A DNA stretch of 8,965 nt from an uncultured Actinomycetes bacterium (GCA_946481495.1 CAMLNW010000102.1:1-8965); one strand, 5' to 3'. Shown: positions 1-7,432, numbered from the stretch's first letter. The notes: generated by a model not told the origin, from the sequence alone. Made by a program: numbers and translations.

Positions 1-2184
1 GAGCGCGACGGCGACCTGACGATCTACCGCGTCGGTGGGCGTTCGACGATCTTCCCGCGTGCGATCTGGCGCCAATGGCGCGGCCTCGTCCCGGACGCCG
101 ACGTCGTGCTCGAGATCGTCAATGGGATCACCTTCCTGACGCCGCTGTGGCTGCGCACGCCGCGGCTGGTGCTCGTCCACCACATCCACCGCCGCCACTA
201 CGTCGAGGAGATGGGCCGGCGGCGCGGGAAGGTCGCCGCCTTCCTGCTCGAGACGCTGCCGCTGCGGCTGCTCTATCGCGACGCCCGCTTCCTGACGGTG
301 TCGGAGTCGGCCGCGACGGAGATCGCCGAGCATGGCGTGCCGGCCGAGTCGATCGAGATCGTGCGCAACGGTGTCGACCTGGTCCCGGTCGGCGACGCGC
401 GCGCCGATGGGCCGACGCTGCTCTACCTGGGCCGCCTCAAGCGCTACAAGCGGATCGAGTTGCTGCTCGACGCACTCGAGCGGGTGCCGGACGCGCGCCT
501 GGAGATCGCGGGCGACGGCGAGCACATGGCGGAGCTGGAGCAGGAGATCGCGCGGCGTGGGCTCGACGATCGGGTGCGTCTGCACGGCCACGTCGACGAG
601 CGGCGCAAGCGCGAGCTGCTGACCTCCGCGTGGGTCCACGTGACGGCGTCGTCGAACGAGGGCTGGTGCCTGACCGTGATGGAGGCGGCGGCCTGTGGGA
701 CGCCAAGCGTGGCGATCGCCGAGGGCGGGCTGCGCGAGTCGATCGTCCACGACGAGACAGGACTGCTCGCGGACGACGTAGAGGGACTCGCAGACGCGGT
801 CGCGCGGATCGTCGCCGATCGCGAGCTGCGCGAGCGGCTCGGCGCGCGAGCGGCCGCCCGCGCCGCCGAGTTCAACTGGGACGCCACGGCCGGCGCGACC
901 CTCGCCGCGTTGGAGGCCGAGTACGCCGAGGGCCGGTCGCCGGCGCGCTCGCTGTCGGACCTTGCCCAGAGCGACTTCGGGCGCGCCGGCGGGCTTGCCG
1001 CCGCCGTGATCGTCAGCAACGTGATCGCGCTCGTCTTCACCGTCGTCTTCGCACGCCTGCTCGGGGCCGGCGGATACGGCTCGCTCGCCGCGCTGCTGTC
1101 GGCGTTCATCATCCTGATGGTCCCGGGCTCGGCGCTGCAGATCGCGGTCGCGCGCGAGATCTCCGCCCCCGGTCCGGGCGGCGGAGCCGGCGTCCGCCAC
1201 TGGATCTCGCGGATCGCGCTCGGCGCCGTGTTGGTGGCAATCGCGGCGGTGGCGCTGCGTGACGTGCTCGGCGCGATACTCAACGTCGACCAGGTCTGGG
1301 CGGCGGCCGCGGTACCGGTCTGCGCGTTCCTCTGGATGATCGTCTCGGTCGAGCGCGGGGCGCTGCAGGGCTACCGCCGCTACCGCATCGTGGCCGGCAG
1401 CATCATCGGCGAGGCGTTCGCGCGGCTCGCCTTCGGCGTCGTGCTCGTGCTCGTCGGCCTCGATGTGACCGGCGCCTTTCTCGCGACACCACTGGCGCTG
1501 GTCGCGATCGCGCTGCTGCTAGCGCGTCCGCTCGCCCAGGAGCTGCCCGAGCGCCGCGACCGCCGGCCGCTGCTCGACCTGCTCGCCGGGGCCTGGATTC
1601 CGGTCATCGGCCTGACGCTGCTGTTCGCGCTCCAGGAGGTCCACGTGATCGTCGTCAAGCACGAGGTCTCCGACGAGCTCGCCGGCTCCTACGGCGTTGC
1701 GGCGGTCGCCGCCAAGGCGATCATCTGGGTCGCCGTCGGGCTCGGCATGTACCTGCTGCCGGAGGCGGCGCGGCGCAGCCACGAGGGCATCGACCCGCGC
1801 CCGGTGCTGATGCGAACGCTGACCTTGATCGCACTTGCGGCACTGCCGATGGTCGCGCTCTACGCGGTCGCCGCCGAGCCGCTGCTGCGGACGGTGTTCG
1901 GGCCGGATCTAACCGGCGCGGCCGACGCGCTGCCGTGGCTCGGCCTGGCGATGGCGCTACTGGCCTGCGCCTACCTGTCGGTCCAGTACCTGCTCGCGCT
2001 CGGACGGTCGAGCTTCATTTGGGTGCTGGCGGTCGCCGCAGCGCTGGAGATCGGGCTGCTGGCGTTCGTCGGCGCCGACCTGACCGAGGTCGCGATCGTG
2101 CTGTTCGGGCTCCAGCTGTTCTGCGCCGTCACGATCCTCACGCTGTCGCTGCGCGCCCGTCCTAGGGAGACTCTCGCCGCGTGA
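1..2184 (+). CDS. GT4 glycosyltransferase fused to a Wzx/MOP-type polysaccharide flippase (5' partial)
   Basis: The frame is open from base 1, so the start lies upstream; the internal GTG at 106 would cut the GT-B fold. About 727 residues are visible. Residues 1 to about 317 are a GT4 (retaining, GT-B) transferase that should use a nucleotide sugar in the cytosol. It shows HHIHRRH (60-66), TVSES (99-103), RNGVDL (122-127), the donor-site R145/K150 in LGRLKRYKR, and the family E-x7-E motif at E220 and E228. By family length roughly 60 N-terminal residues are missing. From about residue 327 (base 979) the chain becomes a membrane protein with about 12 hydrophobic helices, opening with the flippase-like VFARLLGAGGYGSLAAL, as in MOP-superfamily exporters (PF01943/PF13440 type). 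I infer that it adds a sugar to a lipid-linked glycan and then flips it. No stop or clear internal start lies at the junction, so the fusion looks real. It overlaps the next gene by 4 bases. Acceptor and sugar are unknown. Confidence 0.92.
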   Translation, partial: ERDGDLTIYRVGGRSTIFPRAIWRQWRGLVPDADVVLEIVNGITFLTPLWLRTPRLVLVHHIHRRHYVEEMGRRRGKVAAFLLETLPLRLLYRDARFLTVSESAATEIAEHGVPAESIEIVRNGVDLVPVGDARADGPTLLYLGRLKRYKRIELLLDALERVPDARLEIAGDGEHMAELEQEIARRGLDDRVRLHGHVDERRKRELLTSAWVHVTASSNEGWCLTVMEAAACGTPSVAIAEGGLRESIVHDETGLLADDVEGLADAVARIVADRELRERLGARAAARAAEFNWDATAGATLAALEAEYAEGRSPARSLSDLAQSDFGRAGGLAAAVIVSNVIALVFTVVFARLLGAGGYGSLAALLSAFIILMVPGSALQIAVAREISAPGPGGGAGVRHWISRIALGAVLVAIAAVALRDVLGAILNVDQVWAAAAVPVCAFLWMIVSVERGALQGYRRYRIVAGSIIGEAFARLAFGVVLVLVGLDVTGAFLATPLALVAIALLLARPLAQELPERRDRRPLLDLLAGAWIPVIGLTLLFALQEVHVIVVKHEVSDELAGSYGVAAVAAKAIIWVAVGLGMYLLPEAARRSHEGIDPRPVLMRTLTLIALAALPMVALYAVAAEPLLRTVFGPDLTGAADALPWLGLAMALLACAYLSVQYLLALGRSSFIWVLAVAAALEIGLLAFVGADLTEVAIVLFGLQLFCAVTILTLSLRARPRETLAA
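2164..2169 (+). promoter_or_regulatory. Probable ribosome binding site for the first methyltransferase
   Basis: AGGGAG lies inside the 3' end of the glycosyltransferase-flippase gene, 11 bases before GTG 2181 and 17 before the alternative ATG 2187. The spacing favours the GTG, which overlaps the upstream TGA as GTGA and so allows translational coupling. Confidence 0.5.
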
Positions 2185-2978
2185 GCATGCGCGAAAAATG
2201 GCGGCTGTTCCGCCGCGAGCAGGAGGACCCGGAGCCGTTCTACTCGCTGCTGGCGCGCGAGGCGGCCGCCGACCTCGACCGCCGCTACGGGCCGCTGCGC
2301 GGCCAGCGGGTGCTCGACCTCGGCTGCGGGCCAGGCTTCTACACGGCGGCGCTGCGGGCGACCGGCGCCGAGGTGACACCGATCGACAACTCCGAGGAGG
2401 AGCTCACGCTGGCAGGCGGACCGCCGGAGGGCGCGCTGATCGCCGACGCCGGGGCGCTGCCGCTCGCCGACGGCTCGGTCGACGGCGTCTTCTGCTCGAA
2501 CCTGCTCGAGCACACGCCCGACGCCGCGCCGGTGATCGCGGAGATCGAGCGCGTGCTGCGGCCGGACGGCTGGGCGTACGTATCGTGGACCAACTGGTAC
2601 TCGCCATGGGGCGGCCACGACATGACGCCCTACCAGTACCTAGGTCCCGAGGGCGGGCCCCGGCTCTACGAGCGCCGCCACGGCAAGCCGCGCAAGAACG
2701 CCTATGGCGAGGGACTGTGGGCCTGTCACATCGGGCCGACGCTGGCGCTCGTGCGGGCGCGACCGGCGCTTGCGATCGAGCGCGTCGAGCCGCGCTACTG
2801 GCCGTGGGCGGCGCCGATCTGCCGCGTGCCAGGACTGCGCGAGCTGGCGACCTGGAACTTCGGATGCGCAAGCTTTGAGCGGGTTCCCCGGGGCGCTGGA
2901 TGCGGTGCGCGGCGTCGACGGATGGATGACCGAGGCCCAGCTGCGGCGGCTGTGGGACGCGGCGACGGCGGCGCCTGA
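2181..2978 (+). CDS. Class I SAM-dependent methyltransferase; probable 3'-end frameshift
   Basis: A Methyltransf_11-type Rossmann enzyme that should transfer a methyl group from S-adenosylmethionine, plausibly to a sugar or lipid-glycan given its operon; the substrate is unknown. Motif I is VLDLGCGPG (44-52), the SAM-ribose acidic residue is D69 in PIDNS, motif IV lies in DGVFCSNLLEH (101-111), and LRPDG (126-130) follows. The C-terminal half has GGHDMTPYQYLG (144-155) and RHGKP..NAYGEGL, which I recall from actinobacterial cell-envelope methyltransferases. GTG 2181 was chosen for its 4-base overlap with the upstream stop and its Shine-Dalgarno-like AGGGAG; ATG 2187 is the alternative. After RELATWN (ending at base 2858) the frame runs 104 bases into the next gene, with an Arg/Gly-rich tail and poor third-position GC. 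The adjacent frame instead ends at TGA 2876-2878, giving TWNLRMRKL if one base is restored, so the true end is probably 2878. The enzyme call is firm; the last 40 residues are doubtful. Confidence 0.87.
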   Translation: MSMREKWRLFRREQEDPEPFYSLLAREAAADLDRRYGPLRGQRVLDLGCGPGFYTAALRATGAEVTPIDNSEEELTLAGGPPEGALIADAGALPLADGSVDGVFCSNLLEHTPDAAPVIAEIERVLRPDGWAYVSWTNWYSPWGGHDMTPYQYLGPEGGPRLYERRHGKPRKNAYGEGLWACHIGPTLALVRARPALAIERVEPRYWPWAAPICRVPGLRELATWNFGCASFERVPRGAGCGARRRRMDDRGPAAAAVGRGDGGA

Positions 2979-3609
2979 CGACGCGACGATCGTCGAGATC
3001 GGCAGCTTCCACGGACGGTCGGCGATCGTCCTTGCGCTCGGTGCGAGAGACGGCGCGCGTGTCTGGGCAATCGACCCGCACGCCGGCAGCGACCGCGGCC
3101 CAGGCGAGATCCGCGGCGCGCTCGACACCGGCGAGCTCGACAAGGTGACGTTCCACGCCAACCTGGCCGCAGCCAGCGTGGTCGACCGCGTCGAGCACGT
3201 GCGGCGCTTCTCCGACATGGCACACGGCGACGTGCCGGGTGCGATCGACCTGCTGCACGTCGACGGCGCCCACCGCTATGCGCCGGCCCGCGACGACATC
3301 GCCAACTGGGGAGCGCGCGTGCGGCCCGGCGGGCGGATGCTGATCCACGACTCCTTCAGCTCGATCGGCGTGACGGGCGCCCAACTGCGGCTGCTCGTCT
3401 TATCGGGCCACGGGCGCTACCTCGGCCGCGACGGCTCGCTCGCCGACTACCGGCGTGAGGATCTGCACGGGCTCACGCGGATCCGCAACGCGCTGCGCCA
3501 GCTCGCTCAGTTGCCGTGGTTCGCCCGCAACGTCTTGGTCAAGGTGCTGCTGACGCTTCGTCTGCGCCGGGCGGCGCGGCTGCTCGGCGCCGATGGCTGG
3601 CCGTACTGA
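2875..3609 (+). CDS. Class I SAM-dependent methyltransferase, Methyltransf_24-like
   Basis: A 244-residue protein in the Methyltransf_24/TylF-like group, whose members often O-methylate sugars or small hydroxylated molecules. Seen in the sequence: WMTEAQLRRLW near the N-terminus, motif I VEIGSFHGRS (40-49), acidic D67 in VWAIDPHAG, and HVDGAHRY (128-135) followed by D140 and D141, where this group places metal or acceptor ligands. RPGGRMLIHDS follows at 150-160. The C-terminus (about 205-244) is basic and amphipathic. TTG 2875 is preferred because the homologous-looking segment begins before ATG 2926, and because TTG overlaps a TGA in the adjacent frame as TTGA, a typical coupled junction. 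No good Shine-Dalgarno is visible, so translation probably depends on the gene upstream. The 3' end overlaps the convergent AftD-like gene by 71 bases. As third gene of the operon it probably works on the same glycan, perhaps at a different position from the first methyltransferase. Confidence 0.87.
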   Translation: MSGFPGALDAVRGVDGWMTEAQLRRLWDAATAAPDDATIVEIGSFHGRSAIVLALGARDGARVWAIDPHAGSDRGPGEIRGALDTGELDKVTFHANLAAASVVDRVEHVRRFSDMAHGDVPGAIDLLHVDGAHRYAPARDDIANWGARVRPGGRMLIHDSFSSIGVTGAQLRLLVLSGHGRYLGRDGSLADYRREDLHGLTRIRNALRQLAQLPWFARNVLVKVLLTLRLRRAARLLGADGWPY

Positions 3610-6600
3610 CGGTCAGCGCAACGGCGACCGCGAACAGCACCCAGACCGCGACCGCCACCCAGTGCGCGCCGGTCAGGTCGGCGGCGAACTCTGAGTTGAA
3701 GCCGCCCGCGTCGTCGGGCGGGAAGATCAGATAGATCGCCGGCAAGGCGATCGCCGTCAGAGCACCGGCGATCAGCGCGAGGACCGACGGGCCCACCCCA
3801 CGCCGCAGCAGCAGCGCCACCGCCGGACCGATCACCACTCCCGCGCGCAACGCGAACAGGGACGCGCCCACTAGCCCAGCCGCGACGCCAATCGCCAGCG
3901 CCCAACGCAGCGGGGGCGTGGGCTCCGCCGAAACGCCGGACGATCCACCAAACGGATGCTCCAAGCCACTGGAATTTCGTTCTAGAACGTTGTTCTGGTC
4001 GATCGCGCTATCCGCCCCACGACGCTGGTGTCGGCGGCGACGTACCGCACCGATCGCGAGCAGGGCCAGCAGTGCTGCGCAGGCGAGCGCGGAGATGGCA
4101 AATCCGGCGTTCATCGTCCGCTGGGGCACGAAGGCGAAGTCGACGTCGCGGCAGTCGCGCGGTGCGCGCCAGCCGTTGGCGAAGCCGTCGATCGGCTGCG
4201 GCTCGCCGAGATCGCGGCCGTCGCACTCGGCGCGCCAGCCGCGGTTGAAGCTCTCGGCGAGGACGAGCCAGGCCGGCGCGGACAGGGCGACGCGAACGCC
4301 GTTCCGCTCGCCGCGGCCGTCGTCACCAGGATCGAGCACGCGGCCGGGCGCCACCGGCGCCGGCAACGGCCCGGGGGCCGCCGAGCGCAGCCGCAGCAAG
4401 TCGGTACGCAGGAGACCATCTGGGGTCGCCAGCGTCGCCATACCCGCCGGCAGCGCCACCGCCGCTCCGCATGGGCGGGCGCGCAAGGGCCGACGAGCGA
4501 GCACGTCCGCGACCGTCCCGACCGGCCGCAGCATCAGTCGAGAGCGGCCGTCAGGCTCGCCGCGCACCGCGACGCGCACCGCGACCGCGCCGCAGGGGAT
4601 GTCGAGACGACCGGCCGCGTCGCCGTAACGCTTCGCCGCGGCGCGACGGCCGCCGGGCGCCACCGTCACCCAACCGTCGGCTCGCCAACGCCGCGTCGCC
4701 GGCAGCTCGAAGCGGCGGGCGAGCGACGTCTCGCCGTCACCGGCCGCCGCAACGAGCGCGGCGCTCTGGCTGTCGCCCGACGGGACCGACGTCGAGTCGG
4801 GATCGATGCGCGCACGGCGGTGGAACGGATCGTTGCCGGTCGTGCGCTCGAAGACGAAGCTGAGTGGCGCGTGGACCAGCTTCTCGCCGGCCAGCGCGCG
4901 CGTCGCCACCACCGGCGGCCGCAGCGACTCGCGCACACGGACACCTGGGATGCGCAGCTCGGCGATCGCCCCCGGGCCGCGCGTCCGGGTCGTCGGTGGG
5001 CCCGCCACCCCCGCGATCGCGACGGGAAGCTTGTCCACGTTTCGCAAGCCGACCGGCAAGCGGTTCCAGCCGGGACGGACCGGGTAGCGCCGACCAGCGA
5101 TCTCGACCGCCGTCAGGTCGGTGCGCGCCTCGCGTTGTGGCAGCAGCTCGAGCGACGGCACGTCGATGCGCCGACCGAAGTCGATCTCGATCCAGCGACG
5201 GTCGTCGTCGAAGTTGCGCTCGGCGCTCCACCACGTCGCCGGGTCGCCGTCGACAGCGGCGTACGGACGGTGCTCTGGGAACTGGACGAACGACGGCGAG
5301 AACGGCGCAAGGATTGCCCGCGCACCGTCGTAGACCGCGACCGTTTGGGCGTCGGTCCCATAGTCGTCGAACGGATTCAGCACTGCTCCGTCGCGCGGGA
5401 TCTCGGCATCTGTGGCGAGCGTCGCGCCCTCTGCCTGGCGCGGCTGCGACGGCAGGATCACGCGACGGCGGTTGGAATCACCGACGACGATCTCGGCGCC
5501 GCCGCGGGCGGCGCGGCGCAGCTCGTCGCGGGTCTGATCGGCGGCGTAGAGGATCGTCCGCTCGCGCGGCAGCCCGCCGAGCGCCGCCAAGCCGGCCAGC
5601 GTCGCGGCCGAGCCGTCGACCACCAGCGGTCCGCGCAGCGGCTGGACGCGCACCAGCCCAGGCGATCCGGTCACGGGATGAGCTCGCACGGCTCCGAAGA
5701 AGCGCCGCGGCGAGGAGAGGTCCGCCCCGCGCGCGAGCTGCGCCGCCGCGGCGCGCGGCTCGACGGCCCCGCTGCGATCGCGGTCGTCGTCGCTCGCGGA
5801 GATCACCTCGCCGGCGCCCATCAGCCGGATCAGCGGCCCGAGCTGGCCCGGCAGCACCCGCCGCTGCTGGACCAGCGCATCCGTTCCCCACAGCAGATCG
5901 ACCGCGCGCAGGTCGGCGTAGGGCACCACGCCGCGCACCGACACCGGCCGGTCGGTCAGCGCCGGCAGCAGCGCGTCCTGGGTGCCGCCCCAGCGGTAGA
6001 ACGGGAAGACCTGGCCGGGTAGGACCAGCGCCCGCGTCCCAGACGGCAGCTCGCCGTCGACATCGGCGGCGGCTCTCTCCCAGTCGGCGGGAACCGCGTC
6101 GAAGGAGATCTGCCCGTCGACCCCCCGACCGTCGAACAGCGGCCACGCCCAGCCGACGACGAGCGCCGCCGCGACCACCGAGGCGGCAACCGCCAGCGCG
6201 AGTCGCCCACGCAGCCGCTCCCACAGCAGGCCGGCCGCGACACCCGCGAGGCAGGCGAGCGCCAGCGCCAGCAGCGGTCCCGCCTTGTAGGTCGTGCGCA
6301 GGAACTGGACGAGCTCGACGCGGTCGTAGGACCAGTGCAGCGCGCGACGCAGCGGCGCCCCGTCGGGAAAGCCGGTGAACATCACCAGCAGCCCGAGCAG
6401 CGCCAGCACGGCGAAGAACGGCCCGTAGCGCCAGCGCCGCGTCCAGGCGAAGCCGGCGAGCGCCAGGCCCGGGATCGCGAACGACGAGACGATCAGACCC
6501 GGCGCGCCGAGCAGCGTCGGCGCGCTGTCGAACGCCGGGCTGAGCTGGGTGCCGTACCCCACCCCGAGGTAGGTCACCCAGAAGCCCATCAGCCGCAGGC

Positions 6601-7432
6601 TCTCGCTCATACTGGTCGAGGTCCAGATCGCGCCGGCCGGCTCGGTGAACGGCAGGAAGTCGACGCCGTAGCCGACCTGGACGAGGATCGGCGCGATCCA
6701 CCAGGCCGAGGCGAGCAGGGTCAGCGGCAGCGCGCGGGCCAGGAAGCGGCCCGCGTCGCGCCACGCAACGCCGCCGAGCAGCAGCTCGTAGACGATCAGC
6801 AGCGCCGGCCCGAGCAGCACCCAGCCGGCGACCGCGGCGTTGACGCCGCCGCCGAGCGACGTGACCAGCAGTGCCAGCGCCGCCGGCCACCACCAACCGC
6901 GCGGCGACCGCAACCCGCGCTGGACGCACAACAGCAGCCACGGCAGCAGCGCATAGGCGAGCAGCGTCACGCTCGTCCGGTTGGCGAACACGACCACATA
7001 GGGGTTGGCGACGATCAGCACCCCGGCGACGAGCTGGGGCACCCCGCGCGGGCGGTCGAGCAGCGCGTCGAGCAGCCGCACCACGCCCCACGCCGCAACC
7101 GCCAGCAGCGTCCCGAGCCAGAGCCGATGGACGACCCACGGCGCTAGCCCGACCAGGTCCCCGAGCGCGTAGAACGGCCCCATCGGCCACAAATAGCCGG
7201 CGTACTGGCCGGCCTGCACCTGCCCGAGCCCGCCCGACGGCGCCCACGCCGCGGCCGCGTCGGCGAGGAAGCGGACGGGATCGGTGTGGAGGTCGATCTT
7301 CGTGTCGGCCACCAGCTCGCCGGGCCGCTGCGCGAACGCCAGCGCATACGCCAGAGCGGCGAGCAGCAGAGGCAGGATCGGCCAGCGGCGGGGGGCCGGT
7401 CTATCGTTGCTCGTGATGCGGTCGACGCTCAT
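3539..7432 (-). CDS. AftD/DUF3367-like GT-C arabinofuranosyltransferase family membrane protein
   Basis: 1297 residues, close to the roughly 1400 of mycobacterial AftD, which adds alpha-1,3-arabinofuranose outside the membrane from decaprenyl-phosphoarabinose. Residues 17-35 form the first helix. The following loop holds D43, D47 and D51 in ADTKIDLHTD, the usual place for the GT-C catalytic acid. About 10 more helices run to about 430, with NPYVVVFANRTS (143-154) and RTTYKAG (379-385) typical of the family. A large extracytoplasmic part (430-1105) includes a discoidin-like module at about 714-765 (AAVDGDPATWWSAERNF then IEIDFGRRIDVPSLEL), probably glycan-binding, and later beta-rich segments ending in SFNRGWRAECDGRDLG. 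A helix (1109-1130), a charged linker (1131-1174) and three or four helices with YLIFPPDDAGGFNSEF finish it. Start ATG 7432 is the only one that keeps helix 1. It overlaps the divergent gene at its 5' end and the methyltransferase at its 3' end. The family is firm; the sugar need not be arabinose. Confidence 0.92.
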   Translation of the reverse strand: MSVDRITSNDRPAPRRWPILPLLLAALAYALAFAQRPGELVADTKIDLHTDPVRFLADAAAAWAPSGGLGQVQAGQYAGYLWPMGPFYALGDLVGLAPWVVHRLWLGTLLAVAAWGVVRLLDALLDRPRGVPQLVAGVLIVANPYVVVFANRTSVTLLAYALLPWLLLCVQRGLRSPRGWWWPAALALLVTSLGGGVNAAVAGWVLLGPALLIVYELLLGGVAWRDAGRFLARALPLTLLASAWWIAPILVQVGYGVDFLPFTEPAGAIWTSTSMSESLRLMGFWVTYLGVGYGTQLSPAFDSAPTLLGAPGLIVSSFAIPGLALAGFAWTRRWRYGPFFAVLALLGLLVMFTGFPDGAPLRRALHWSYDRVELVQFLRTTYKAGPLLALALACLAGVAAGLLWERLRGRLALAVAASVVAAALVVGWAWPLFDGRGVDGQISFDAVPADWERAAADVDGELPSGTRALVLPGQVFPFYRWGGTQDALLPALTDRPVSVRGVVPYADLRAVDLLWGTDALVQQRRVLPGQLGPLIRLMGAGEVISASDDDRDRSGAVEPRAAAAQLARGADLSSPRRFFGAVRAHPVTGSPGLVRVQPLRGPLVVDGSAATLAGLAALGGLPRERTILYAADQTRDELRRAARGGAEIVVGDSNRRRVILPSQPRQAEGATLATDAEIPRDGAVLNPFDDYGTDAQTVAVYDGARAILAPFSPSFVQFPEHRPYAAVDGDPATWWSAERNFDDDRRWIEIDFGRRIDVPSLELLPQREARTDLTAVEIAGRRYPVRPGWNRLPVGLRNVDKLPVAIAGVAGPPTTRTRGPGAIAELRIPGVRVRESLRPPVVATRALAGEKLVHAPLSFVFERTTGNDPFHRRARIDPDSTSVPSGDSQSAALVAAAGDGETSLARRFELPATRRWRADGWVTVAPGGRRAAAKRYGDAAGRLDIPCGAVAVRVAVRGEPDGRSRLMLRPVGTVADVLARRPLRARPCGAAVALPAGMATLATPDGLLRTDLLRLRSAAPGPLPAPVAPGRVLDPGDDGRGERNGVRVALSAPAWLVLAESFNRGWRAECDGRDLGEPQPIDGFANGWRAPRDCRDVDFAFVPQRTMNAGFAISALACAALLALLAIGAVRRRRHQRRGADSAIDQNNVLERNSSGLEHPFGGSSGVSAEPTPPLRWALAIGVAAGLVGASLFALRAGVVIGPAVALLLRRGVGPSVLALIAGALTAIALPAIYLIFPPDDAGGFNSEFAADLTGAHWVAVAVWVLFAVAVALTVSTASHRRRAAAPPGADEASAAP
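3945..4010 (-). other. Low-GC patch encoding the linker before the C-terminal extension of the AftD-like protein
   Basis: Bases 3971-4000 contain 13 G/C of 30 by hand count, and 3961-4010 contain 25 of 50, far below the flanks. On the minus strand the patch encodes the Asn/Ser-rich cytosolic linker around residues 1142-1163 with codons rare elsewhere here (CTA, CGA, AAT, AGT, TTG, TTT). It joins the AftD-like core to the C-terminal membrane segment. It may be a relaxed linker or a relic of a former intergenic junction; neither can be decided from one sequence. Confidence 0.6.
3978..3989. repeat. Perfect 12-base palindrome CGTTCTAGAACG
   Basis: A perfect palindrome inside the low-GC linker-coding patch. 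It overlaps a second small inverted repeat, GAAC-GTT-GTTC, at 3985-3995. It could be an intragenic protein-binding site or chance; there is no direct evidence of function. Confidence 0.4.
7402..7407 (+). promoter_or_regulatory. Possible -10 element for a leaderless transcript of the small TPR-like gene
   Basis: TATCGT fits the actinobacterial TAnnnT pattern and ends 5 bases before GTG 7413 and 8 before ATG 7416, the spacing expected if transcription starts on the initiator codon. No -35 box is recognisable, and no Shine-Dalgarno stands at a suitable distance apart from a G-run near 7389-7396. It lies inside the coding part of the divergent AftD-like gene. Confidence 0.25.

Noticed and set aside
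75..1262. 395-codon plus-strand frame over the glycosyltransferase
   Set aside because: Arg-rich shadow frame; the overlapping frame has the GT4 E-x7-E and donor-site motifs.
3606..3616. Inverted repeat CTGAC-G-GTCAG at the methyltransferase stop, considered as a terminator
   Set aside because: The stem is only 5 base pairs with a 1-base centre and no T-run on either strand, so it is too weak for an intrinsic terminator.
3978..3995. GAAC/GTTC repeats considered as a LexA (SOS) box
   Set aside because: The spacing is 3 bases (GAAC-GTT-GTTC) rather than the 4 of the known GAAC-N4-GTTC box, and it lies inside a coding region far from any start.
4028..6378. Long plus-strand open frames (664 and 504 codons) opposite the AftD-like gene
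   Set aside because: Their products are Arg/Ala/Pro-rich without domains or helices. They arise because very GC-rich DNA has few stops; the minus-strand frame has clear membrane topology and family motifs.
5478..7247. 589-codon minus-strand open frame in another frame inside the AftD-like gene
   Set aside because: Low-complexity Arg/Ala/Gly product; a frame shadow of the real gene.
7284..7415. Upstream in-frame extension of the TPR-like gene to ATG 7284
   Set aside because: The extra 44 residues are Arg/Ser/Ala-rich and antisense to the AftD-like helix-1 region; the signal-anchor pattern begins cleanly at ATG 7416.
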